Assembly: GCA_007844125.1 (NCBI GenBank)
Contig: CM017567.1
Span: 6,650,170 to 6,714,169 of the forward strand
From: Sinonovacula constricta
Taxonomy: Eukaryota > Mollusca > Bivalvia > Cardiida > Solecurtidae
Direction of reading: 5' to 3'
DNA: 64,000 bases
This document shows, one piece after another, positions 24,753 through 36,800 of this stretch. Numbering within the stretch: the first letter of the stretch is position 1; each line of letters begins with the position of its first letter. Made by a program: the position numbers and the translations under genes. Under the pieces are notes generated by a model. It ran no database searches, had not been told where the DNA came from, and saw only the letters and a list, made by a program, of their open reading frames with translations.

Positions 24753-26396
24753 TTTATTGAGTACCAAAAAATATATGTTTTAGTAGAGACTTTCATTGTG
24801 TTTGCATTGCAGTGACACAAATGTGGTTGTTTTAGTTAAACAACTATCGAATTAGGCTTTGTATGGAATTTAAAACATGCTTTTTAATTTTGATAAAAGT
24901 TGGAGATAAACTGGTCAGTTAAGCAAACATTGGTGGAAATCACATCACCAAATGATGATCATAAAATGGTCAGGTATGAACACACCACCTGCATTGTTTG
25001 AGCATCTTTCAACAGTTCATATAAATAAGACAACTACAAGGCATTCTCTCATGCACTATACACTGTTGTCTACGAGGAATTCACAAGTAGAATAAGATGA
25101 GATTGAATGCCATTGTTCATCTACATATGTGGCAATTTGTTAATGTAGACAATCACTGATGAATCTAATTTGACCCTCTTGAATGAATCAAGTCATTGTT
25201 GAATGACACCTTCAACTGTAGCTGACACAGAAATGTTTTCAACAGAACCTAGTGCTTATCATTGTTCAACACAACACTTGGTGTATGACCTATTTGTTGA
25301 CAGTGTTCAGCAAGGAAATAAGTTGAAGGCCCATTCATAATACCACAGAAGCAGTTTCTGAATTATGAAAACACCATCACAGTAATGATTCTAATAATTC
25401 TATTTGTGAGCATGGGTCTAACACTTTAAAACATTTCTAAATACAGACCTAAAGTTCAGGTTGATATTCAGCAATAGTTCAATATTTCCATGGCAACTTG
25501 CTTCCAGCAATCTACTTGGCCAATGTTCTTTTGAGCAACCAGCTTCCAACACTCTGATTGGTCAATTGTTACCAAAGCAACCAGTTTTCACACCCTGATT
25601 GGCAAATGATATGAATATAATTATAATGACCAATCCAAGCTCTGCTTTTTGAGCACAAGTTCAACCTTATCTCATAGGAGATTGATGGTCACAAAGCATT
25701 GACCATTTCATTTAACACAAGAGCATTGGCAGCTTAACTGTAAATCATTAGATATTAATGATAAGTCTCATGCTATGCATGTTTGGGTTTGGAAAACACA
25801 CCCTGGATTCACCTATCCACCGAGAAAAGTGTCACAGTTCATGCACTTGAAGCTAAAATCCTTAAGTTTAAGCATGCAGCATCTATATGCATTTGTCAGC
25901 TATACCTGTGTAGTGAGTGAGATCTGAGAAATAATTATCGTAAGGTGAAACAAGCTGACATAGTTACATCTGTTTCCTGTGTCAGACAGGAAAAACAGGA
26001 TTTAAGACTTAACACAACTATCTCAGAGGATGGATTTTATATCAACCTTGCAGCAGTGTCTTGTCCTATCTCCACATGACCAGGAGGGACGGTAGACAAG
26101 GCCAGCAGATTTATGCCACAATTATACTTGGTAATGAACAACTGGTGAAGCAGAGACTGAAGACTGGCCTTCCCTTGCGGGTTTAGTTATGTTTCCTGAT
26201 TTTAGATCTCTTGGAAGTATGTGAGATGGTAAGTGTCTCAATCCATCTGAGTTGAACATATACTTCTAGGAACTGTGTCGAACGGTACCCTTTTTTACAG
26301 CAGTCTCTGAATGAAGTTGAAATATGTCTTGCAACTGTAACCAGTGGCTATATTGATGTAAGTTTTTTTTAACTAAATGTGAGTAGTATTCTCTAG
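24753..26396 (-). other. Candidate 3' UTR of the EcR-like gene
   Basis: This is sequence downstream of the TGA, free of recognisable repeats. The first hexamers met on the minus strand are ATTAAA at 24888-24883 and AATAAA at 24758-24753. AT-rich DNA gives such hexamers by chance, so the true cleavage site is not determined. No other gene is seen here. Confidence 0.25.
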
Positions 26397-26638
26397 TCAT
26401 CCATCCTGAATGTATATATCTTGAACTATATGTGGCATCATTCCTTCATCCATTTGCATCATGGTCAACATTTTGGAGTGTTCGATGCTGATGCTACGCA
26501 GGTCACTGAGACGCACAAGGAGACGCGCTACGCTGCAACCACTGTGGAGACGTTTCTTATTCTCATACTCTGTGAGGGCATCCAGGTAAATCTTCTGTAT
26601 TTGCTCTACCTGGTCCTTGTTCTTCAGTCCATAACGGT
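26397..26638 (-). CDS. EcR: EcR-like last exon: ligand-binding domain helices 9-12 and stop
   Basis: The exon is 242 nt and ends in TGA at 26399-26397; the acceptor is CCATGTAG at 26646-26639. It encodes [21 protein letters not shown] (helix 9), [19 protein letters not shown], the [13 protein letters not shown] helix 10/11 and a short terminal helix [12 protein letters not shown]. That helix has the AF-2 pattern phi-phi-x-acid-phi-phi, with Asp where most family members have Glu. There is no F domain after the AF-2 helix. The length and end point match normal NR1H receptors, so the gene is complete at its 3' end. Confidence 0.95.
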
Positions 26639-27843
26639 CTACATGGAAACACAAAGAAGAAAAAATGCATAAGTAAAAAATAAACTTATGAAACTTTTGC
26701 GATTCTCTAGAAAGTTCTTCAGCTCATAATAGTCTTCAGGTATAAATGAAGTAGAACTTATGCATAATTATTACATGTAAATAAATGTCATGCGGGGAGA
26801 TGTTGGGACTTGTGCTTAAGCTCATGCAGTCACAGTGTTGTTTACAAAGACAGAAATGAATTTAAGAAGAATAGTTGTATGTGCACTTAGTGACAAAATA
26901 TGATTTCAATTCTGCTCTGAATTCTTTGAATTTTTTATCATAAAATTTCAAAACGCAACAATATTAAATATATGATTCTGAAACCTTTGGATTATTGATT
27001 AAATTGATATTTTAGAGAGTCAGTTGAATGCTTAAATGACAAGAACATGTGTGCTCTGTGTTTTACTGGCTTTGCATTTTTGGATTTTTCATACAATATC
27101 AAATCATGCTAACCAGCTAAACTTTCCATAAATGAATAAAATATCATTGTTTCTTATACTTTGCCTTTGTTTTGTTTTGTTGTTGTCATATCACACTGAC
27201 ATAATTATGGCCATATTGGCTGGAAAACCTTTCCACATGAAAATTCTGCAACAGGTACTGCTATGTATTTTAGATTATTCTCAAGAAAGTGAAAAGCCTG
27301 AATGGTCTCAAATGGCTACAAACATGCAATACAGTTTACATACATACTTTATAAATTTAGTAAATTATATTTGCATTAATATTAGGGATGTTAATCGAAT
27401 CCCAAAACGATATTCGAATATTCGGAACGTGTATTCGAATCATATTCGAATATTCGGAACGAATTTATATCATAGTGGCATATAACATGGTAATTTTCTA
27501 TTCAATTCAATGTGTTTATTCATTGTAAAATGTTTATTTCTGACCACAATTTACATTGCTAGCCTTACTTAATGCAGAAGCGTCGGTAGATTTATGATTT
27601 TAGCATAGCATTTAATTTTAAAACAACGATTTCTTCTTTTTGAAATACAAACGGCAATATTATAAATCCGCCATTATCCTGTTTATAGTAAAGGACTAGA
27701 CGGGGCGTTTCTTTACTTGATCAGCGGTAGTTTGCAAGAAAATACTGTCAGTGAAGAATGCCAGTAAATGCGTAAACAATGTCATTGCTACTTAACAATT
27801 ATTATTATAATTATTATAATTATTATTATTATTTGTAGTAGTA

Positions 27844-27882
<39 letters not shown>

Positions 27883-30800
27883 TTTGTATTATTATTAGTA
27901 TTATTATTAGTATTATTATTATTGAAACTCTTATAAAAACTATAAAGTAACCAATCAATGTTAAGATGACCTGCCAAGTCCCGTATAATATATACATTAT
28001 TAATTAGTCACCTTAAACTTGTGTGTCTTTTTGGTACGTGTTGTACTTCGTGAAATAACCTTTACAATTTAAAGGCATTTTGTGAAATTAGTTACTTATT
28101 TGTATTAACATATGACATATTTAAGGGGCTTTAATAAAACCATGTAATAATTTTATTAGATGAAACTGTACATCACATGCAAAATAGCTTACAATTTTAA
28201 TATTTTACTCTACTAACCGCAAACAATGTATAACAACAAACAGTCAATTATGTTTTGTGAAGTAATCTTATAAAATACATTAATGATTAAAGGAGGCATT
28301 TTCTAAAGGACAAAATACGAGTGATACTGGATCGACTGTAAGACAATTAGGCATAACCACGAAGGTTTTATGAAGGAAAATCGCTCAAGTGTACAGCCAA
28401 TTAACGGTCTTGATTGGTTGATGGTCGGATTGATGTTTAATTGTGATTGGCTGATATCGCTAATGGCGTTAATCCGAAGCCATAACATGTCAAATAGAGA
28501 CATTTAGTTACGAATACACAATCGCTCAAGTGTACAGCCAATTAACGGTCTTGATTGGCTGGTGGTCGGAATGATGTTTAATTGTGATTGGCTAATATCG
28601 CTAAGGGCGTTAATCCGAAGCCATAACATGTCAATTAGAGACATTTAGTTACGAATACACAATCGCTCAAGTGTACAGCCAATTAACGGTCTTGATTGGC
28701 TGGTGGTCGGAATGATGTTTAATTGTGATTGGCTAATATCGCTAAGGGCATTAATCCGAAGCCATAACATGTCAATTAGAGACATTTAGTTACCAATACA
28801 CAAGTGACAATTACGAACCTGCTCGCCATATGCATATGGGTGAAAGGCGAATGTAAACAAAACCATTTAATGACGATAATTACTGCGATTGGCTAGTGTC
28901 AAGATTATCTGACTGTTGATAAATTGATGAAGTACCAACCAGTATATATATAAAGAATGATTAAAATTGTAAGCTCGCGAGTTTTAAGTGTGTTAAGTAA
29001 ACCTATGACGAACAATTAAAAAAGTATGTATATTTACATTTTTGTTATTCGGAGAGAACGAAGCAAAAACAAAGAACAGAAAATCGCGGTAACAAAAAAT
29101 AACAGATGTCGCGGTATTTTATAGGAATAAAATAACAAGTATGAAGTAGAGTGACACAAAACAGAAAGTGTTTGCATTTAAAGTTTGTTTGACAGTGATC
29201 TAGTTGTGCTTTCCAAAAATAAAAGACGTTCTCAGCTTCTGGTAGACTGTTATCAATAAGTATAGCCTTATATAATGTATTTATTACACATTATCACGAC
29301 CGAAGCTGGGTAGAATCAGTGTTACGTAATTGCTGTAGCTAACTGCCGCAGCATTGAACTGACATGTGTGTTAATTGTACGTTGGCAACTGTTTCCACAG
29401 CTGTATGGTGATGTGGTTGATGTGACTGGGTCTAAGTGGGAGAGGGGGCAGAGAAGGAGCTGTGCGCGGTAAGGTGATTTCATGCTGTTAACCAGATGGC
29501 AATTCGTTATCAGGAGACATGACCCACCCCCTCTATCTTAGAGCGAACGCGATTACATATCGCTAGCGTCTTAAGTCGCTGGGGACACTACGATCAACTA
29601 AAGAAATGTCTTTCCACTTGATATTCGAATATTCGAATATTCGTTAACATCCCTAATTAATATACATTTGTTACATTTTTGTCAGGTCATACTCCTAGAC
29701 ATACTCTGAAACAAGATGCCAAACCAGGTGTTGTCCATGACTGAACCATTTGGATCTTCCTCCATTTCTGCTAAGTGGATATTGGCTTATGGTGGTGTGA
29801 TGTATTTTACAAACTTTGATCATGCCTTTCAAATTCCAAGTGCTAAATGGCCACATTGGATTTAAGCAATTTTTAAAAGATATTGTAAACTTGTTATCTT
29901 CTCTACCTTACCTTACTGCTTGGCCTTTAATGATAAAATCACAATTATTAAAGGAGCATTTAGCAACTGCTTAATAAAAACAACAATATTAAAAGCCCTG
30001 AATAACTGCAGTGATACCAGTATGCAAATTCAATACATTTCTTCAAGGCTGAAGTGAGCATCTTGCATTGTCTTATAATTACCTGAAAATATACATATTG
30101 CAGTAAATAAGGCGTATTCCGTGTTATCTGTCTGGTTCTCAGCCAGGGCGTGGCAGAACATGAACACCAGTTTCCAGTACTCTGAGGATCCGCCTGCTGC
30201 TATCATATTCTCCAGCGAGCATGGTGTCCCATTGGCCAACACGATTGTTCCTGTAGCAAGGTCATAGCAGCGAGCAGCTCTGATGGCCATAACTTCACTA
30301 CAGGCAGCCTGAAATACAGGAATCAGAAGTTTAGCATTTACTTTAACATTTACCTGTAAACTAAACTATACAACAGCCTGCTCATCCCAGGACACTATGT
30401 CACACCAATAGGGCACAATCCAATGGTTTAAATCAACAAACTGTGCAGATAGTGCTGATCAAGAAAAGACAAAGAAGTAGGAACTGGATGATTTGGATCT
30501 ACACAATTAGCCACAGCCTGATCAAACTTAGCTTTGCTAGTTAAAAGTAAATTTTTATATGTATGTACTATATATTAAAAAGGAAAGTACACATTAAGGT
30601 TAAATTAAATTAGAAAAGAACAATCAGTCAGGTAAGTCCAGAGAATTTGAAACAAATAATGATGGTGCTCTAAGCTAACAGCTAACATTAATTTTTGACA
30701 GACAAATTTACCCTGAAAATGTTTAAAGAAGAACTAAAGAGTAAGGCGATGTTTTTAAAACTGTTAAATTTGCTTTTGTTTTCTTTAAATGGCTTATTCA

Positions 30801-33800
30801 CATTTTTTTTGTTTGCTTGTTACACCGCAGATACAATTATGGTCATATTGGCAATGTCAAGCTGATTATTGGCAGAGGAAGACCCTAGAATTATGTCTGG
30901 GTAGAACCACCAGTGCACCACAGGTTAGTTTAAAAATCTCCCCACATTTAAATTCTCGCCTGACTAGCACTGGAACCCATGCGGTGAGGGGCTGGGGAGT
31001 TACAGTCAGCTACTCTTACCGCTCAGTCACAGGCGCGCTCTATTTATACTTTACAAAACATAATTCCTTAATGTATGGTTATATGCTTTGCCAATATTTC
31101 TTTAAAAGTGAAGTCTTGAAATATTTTTTTTCAACCATTTTATATAGCAGCAATAAAACAGCAGATTACTACTGTGTTACAAAAACTTGACAGCAGCAAA
31201 GAAATGTACTAGTAAAGGGAAGCAAATTTGCATAACAATACATAACATGTAGACCAACGAAGTTGTCTCCCTTATAACATCACCACACTGCTACTTGCAT
31301 AACACTACATAGCCTGTAGACCAACGAAGTTATCTCCCTTATAACATCACCAAACTGCTATTTGCATAACAATATACAGCATGTAGACCAACGAAGTTGC
31401 CTCCCTTATAGCTAACATCGCCAAACTGCTTAAAAAAATTCTGTAAGTTCAAACTGCTTGTATTCTCGGTGACAAAGATAATCTATAATCATAATTATTT
31501 TTTTCATGAGGTGACATTGAGCGAGAACCATAGATACGAGTAGTGTTAGGGGGTTGAGCAGCATGCTCCCACAGACCTTCACAGAAAGTATATTTTAAAA
31601 AAGTTTTAACTTCAATGCATTTTTAAATGCATTGTAAGCATATATACTAGCTAAATTGTTTTATCTGTAGCACTGTAGACATAATTTATGTTAAAACAAT
31701 ACTAATTGTAAATAAAAGATGTGACACACAATGAAAGAAATACCTAACCAAAGAAGGTTCGGTGGGGATGGGGATTGTGGGGGGATGTGGTGGTCAAGAC
31801 ACATTTAAAACTCTCTGCAGTAATTTATGTACAACCATGAGATTTTTTTATGTCTTGACAATCGCACATAAAATGTGTGGGGGTGCCTGTGACGTGTTGG
31901 TAGAGTCAGTTGTATCTTCTCTGACTGCTTAGCCTCCTACAGATTGGGTCTGAGTCCTGGTTGTGGCAAAGGACTTAATATGGGAAGGTCATCCAGCTGA
32001 CTTACGGTGCACCCTTGGTTCTACCCAGACATTTGTCTGGGGCTCTTCCTCCACCAAATAGCTGGACATCACAATAACGATCATAATTGGTGGCTGTCAT
32101 GTGTTTAAAAAACAAAACAAAACATCAAATATGTTGAAACATTTCTGTTACTTCGTGTGGCATTCTGCTGTTTCATGTGAAGCATTATTATCCTTTAGCT
32201 TTAATTTTATGCATGGATCATTGGTGGTTGAAAAAAGGCTAGACAAATAATTAGAAATGTCAAGGAGGTTCCCTATATTCAGACATACTTCAGCCAACGA
32301 GTAAACATAGCTAGTAATTGTTTTCCCACACAAATTACTTTAATTCTCATGAATTGGGAATAGGGACTGTAACATCAGAAGCTTCAAATTTCATGCAGAC
32401 CATAATGACATTGTTAGTAGTGCAAAAGAGCTAAAAGCAGTTATTTGATGGGAAAATAATAGAACTGTCTATCATGTAGGACCACAAGACTGCCAATACT
32501 AAGGTCGACAGCAAATAAGTTTTTTTAATAATAGCAATTTCTTGCTGTTGTTTGATGACATAATATGTTGTCAAAGAAAAAAAAGCTTGAAAGCAACCCT
32601 TGACACTTCCAATTATTACTTTCTTTTATAATTTTGATTTCAGCTTAGAACATTTAAACTGAAAAAACTTAATAACTAAGAAAATTAATAACACTTTTTC
32701 AAAAAAACCAAGCCAGGCCACATTCAGCATGGTATTCATGCCAAGTATACTTATTATAGTTTTGCTTCACTGCCTTAAACTTTGTTGATGATGGGGCTGC
32801 CTTAAAGTGGAGATGCAACAAACTGATCTAAAAACCACACTTAACACTAACCTCCAAATCACAGATTAACAAAAATAACAGGGTAGATCAAGATCAGCCA
32901 ACTCACACTTTGGATGTTTGTTTAGGATCTGCCTAATTGCTGCCGAGTCTAGCAATATACAGTAGCACCTTAGCATGTAGAGGTAAAAATATGACTAATG
33001 ATAATTATAGAATTAATAATAACAGATTAATATACTATTTGGCCAGAATGTTATGGTATAAAGCTCAAATACAAACTTAAGCATATTATGCCTACAATCA
33101 ATGGCAGTGTTTCCAGTATTAAAGTTGAAAAAGGTCAGTTCATTAGTTATTTAATAATTTATGAGTCTTTTCATTTTTTCCACTATGATTATAGACTATA
33201 CTACCTTACTGATTATAGATTAATAGCAGCAAGTTAGTGCATTTAAAAGCACCATACCTGTATAAACTCTACACATAAACTAAGTACTTGCAAACTAAAA
33301 GAACACTCCTTCTTTCTGAAGAAAAACATGTCTAAAAGATCAATTCTGAGATAAACTTAGTATACCAGTCAAGCTCAGAGAGACAACTCTAGGTCATTAG
33401 GTAAGAAATCATTATGTATTTTTGTCTTCACCTGATCTCTGTATTTGTGGTTCTCTACAAATTCAACTTAATGGAGAAGTTGTATGAGCACCCACACTAT
33501 AAAGCCACAATATAAGATGTTTGGCAAAGAGCAAAATGTGAGAACTATTGCTGTCATATGGGAAGTTCATCACAAAGCCCAAGGGATGAAGTAAATCAGG
33601 TTTTACATTTCCATACATCCCACAATTCTTATTCAAACCCTTAAAGGTGGTAAACAACAGTTTGGATGAATCTTCTTTTCTCTCTAACAGCCAAATGATT
33701 TATAGTTGCCTGATAGATCCCGCAAAATGCTGTTTATTTCATGTCCCACATCTATGTGAGAAGTGAAGCCTAACATCCTACCCAAACCTACAAGTATGTA

Positions 33801-36800
33801 TTTCCTATCTTATCCACATGGCACAGTTAGCTATTTTTAAACTCAGAAAACCATGTGACCACTTACCAGTGAGATAATGTTACACTGTCATCCCAAAATC
33901 TGTGCTGACATTGATATCTATTTAAGCAGAAATTTCCATCATGCTTTTTAATAGATTTAAAAAAGTGAACATTTGAGTGATTTTTTTTCATGATTTGTAT
34001 TGTCTAACAATTCAGGTTATGTTCAAAATCCCATTTTTTTAAACAAAAGTATGAGTGTATGCAGATATTTAACAGAAATTCTCTAAAACAAGGTTTAAAT
34101 AGTGATACACACATTCAATAAAGGCAAACTTTCAGACACCACCTTTAATTGAAGGTACTCATTTAAATTCTCAGATCAAGAGTTTTCCAATGAGTAAGGC
34201 AGGTGTAGATTTGAGGTTTAAAGACAGAAAAAAGATGTAAGCAGGAGCTGTACTGCTCTCATCTGGGTCTCTTTTTCCAGGCAAACTGTGTCACACCTGT
34301 GGTTCTATTCAGACATTTGTCTTTTGTCTTCGCCCACAACTGATAGCCAGGACTCACAAGAAATACTAAGATTCATATGCTGCGATATAACTTATAGGAA
34401 TCAAATAAAATGCTTCCATGAAACAAGATTTACTTCCCTTTATTAGGATGTTGCTGCTGTATTGAGGTAACAAAGTGATACAAACACATGTGTGAGAAGA
34501 GCGATCAATATGAAGTAAACTAGGTGCAATGAAGTTATATTTGCCTGCCACTGTATAACCTCTATTAGGTCACTATGACATACATAGGTGTGTGAAGTAT
34601 TGGCTTGGAAAGAAACCAATAGTGTAGCTGGAGTGGTTTTTGTAAGCACACATATCAAAGAGGAATTAACTCTTAACCTGCTAAACAAGAATTGATAAGG
34701 TAGATCTAGATCAGCCAGCTTTATTTTTAGTTTGTTTTTTTGCTGTTGTTTTTTGTTGCTGTATTTTTCTTTTACTACAGTGATATACCATGTAAATGTA
34801 CCAAACTTTTAAATATATTGATTTTTACCAGATATTGAAGTAAATGTTAATCAAAAGGCATAGACATTTATTGATTTCATAGCTACTAGAAGTAAATACA
34901 TCTTGGTACAATGTGGTTCCTTCACCCTTTCTCTGCCATATCCTTGGTGCCAGGGAATGTAGGCAATGTGTGCATACCAAACTGACTGCATCAGGTTCCA
35001 GACCCCTCTCCCACCAGTTCTTGATGTAGTAGATAAAGCAATTTTTCTACTGATACCAATTGATCCCAAAAGCTGTTGTAGGAATTTTTTTTTATTAAAT
35101 TGTAAAGTGTATACATTTTTAATTATTATAACCTTCTTGATTCCCATCACACAGTGTGGTTAGTTAACACTATAAACCAAGCATTGGTTAATATTGCATA
35201 CAGCATCATACTATCATCATACAACTGTCAACATTTATTATTTCAACTAATAGTATGAAATAGTCTAAAGTCAATTAAAATTATCTGTGAGGCTCATTTT
35301 TTATGAAAATTATTTCTATTTAAATAAGAGACTAAAGTTTCTGAAATGAAAAATTGGCTGAATTCTACTGTTGCATATTAAGGTATTTTTATTGTAACAA
35401 TAGTCTCAAGTTGGTCATCAAATGAACACTATGTACTGGGTTCTATTTTTGAAGGTGATTGTTAATATTAAAAAATTATCAGCTCACTTATATGTTAAGA
35501 TGTTAAAATCCATTATGAATTTTAATACTAATTTCACTTGAATACAGTTTGCAATTAAAAAATACATTTGTCTTCAATATGGTATATTACAAAAGAAATA
35601 AAAAAATGAAGCCATACATATTAGGTAAATTCAAAGAAAAGCCAAGTTCATTTGCAAACCTTATAGCAGGATGTTGACAGTTCAATACTCATCAACTGAT
35701 TGACTGTATAGTATAATCAGTTATTTTCAATGCAAAAAAAAAAATCTGTTGTGGTTTTGTTTGCAAAACGGTTTGATGTTATTTTGGACAATAATTTGCA
35801 AAACTTCTTGGATACATTCCATCACCTAAAAAACTAACTAATTAAATTACTCGTCTTATTTTATTATTCAAATCATAATTCAATCATCAATCTACACTGC
35901 CTGTCACCTCCTCACAACTTTTTCAATCTCGGCAACAATCAATAGCATTAAGAACAGCGCCTTAAACCTTTTCATAACTCAACATCTGATGAAGAAAGTG
36001 GGTCATTCATTATGGATCATTTCTAGAGGTAGCTACTAGCTAGAGAGCTACCAGTTTCTTTGCATTATTACAACATCTTAACATGTTAGGGAACTACCAG
36101 TTTCCCTGCATCAGTAAAACGCTAGCAATAAGGCATGTTTTAATTAACTAAATTAGTAATATATACCGGTAGTAGGTTTAGAGAATCTGTACAATTAAAA
36201 TAGGTTAATAGCTTCCAAATAAAAGCTTTTTTTTACTTTCAATATAAAATAGATTTACAACCACAAAATTTAACTCTTAACATGCCAAGTATAAATCGGA
36301 CTTGTTGCAAGTATTTAAGATCCAGATCAGCAAGTTCCCAGGATCTGCACTTTTTGCTGATGAGTCTCAAGCCATGTACAGTTATATTTACATGCAACTG
36401 TTAGTGAATAACTAGGAACAAGGTATACTTTATAAACAACTACAAGGAAGACTGTGTTTTGTCTTGTTTACTCAAACCATTTAGTAAATACCTAATAAGC
36501 AATGTGTAGCAATATATTTCTAACTATTTCTATCTATTTCTAACTGGTATTACAATACAATATCTGACATAAGCTCCATACAATTGATGCACATTTACAG
36601 AGGCATTAGAACCAGCATACAAAGATATAGAGAGATATAAAAGATTTAGAAGGAGCAGATGGCATTTACAAATGCGATACCATCTTTAGAACAAGATGTA
36701 ATAACATTACCTCCGGCAAGCTTTTCAAATCGATACAAGACAAAGAAGATATTTCTATGAATATTGTCTTAGCACCTACATAATATTTATTGAGTTTGCA

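Larger units (their letters stand above)
27383..29655. mobile_element. Non-autonomous hAT-type DNA transposon, 2273 bp
   Basis: The left end begins TAGGGATGTTAATCGAAT and the right end, read inverted, begins TAGGGATGTTAACGAATA; both run into repeated ATTCGAATATTCG motifs. The element is flanked by an exact 8-bp direct repeat ATTAATAT (27375-27382 and 29656-29663). An 8-bp duplication with a TAGGGATG-type terminus is a hAT hallmark. No transposase reading frame exists inside (the longest frames are about 65 codons), so it is non-autonomous. Its interior has a TTA/TAG microsatellite, three 141-bp tandem units and a GC-rich stretch near 29.4 kb. The perfect target duplication suggests a fairly recent insertion. 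Confidence 0.9.
26639..30082 (-). other. EcR-like last intron, 3444 bp
   Basis: GT..AG intron, two thirds of which is a single non-autonomous hAT element (27383-29655). Without that insertion the intron would be about 1.16 kb. Confidence 0.9.

Noticed and set aside
24400..26396. Second gene between the MITE and the receptor stop
   Set aside because: Only short frames with no splice-supported or family-like content; more likely 3' UTR or intergenic.
27768..27997. Poly-Ile/Ser/Thr/Asn frames on both strands
   Set aside because: Translations of a trinucleotide microsatellite inside the hAT element.
30789..31190. 133-codon plus-strand frame
   Set aside because: It runs through a minus-strand SINE family 2 copy and has no protein-like family features.
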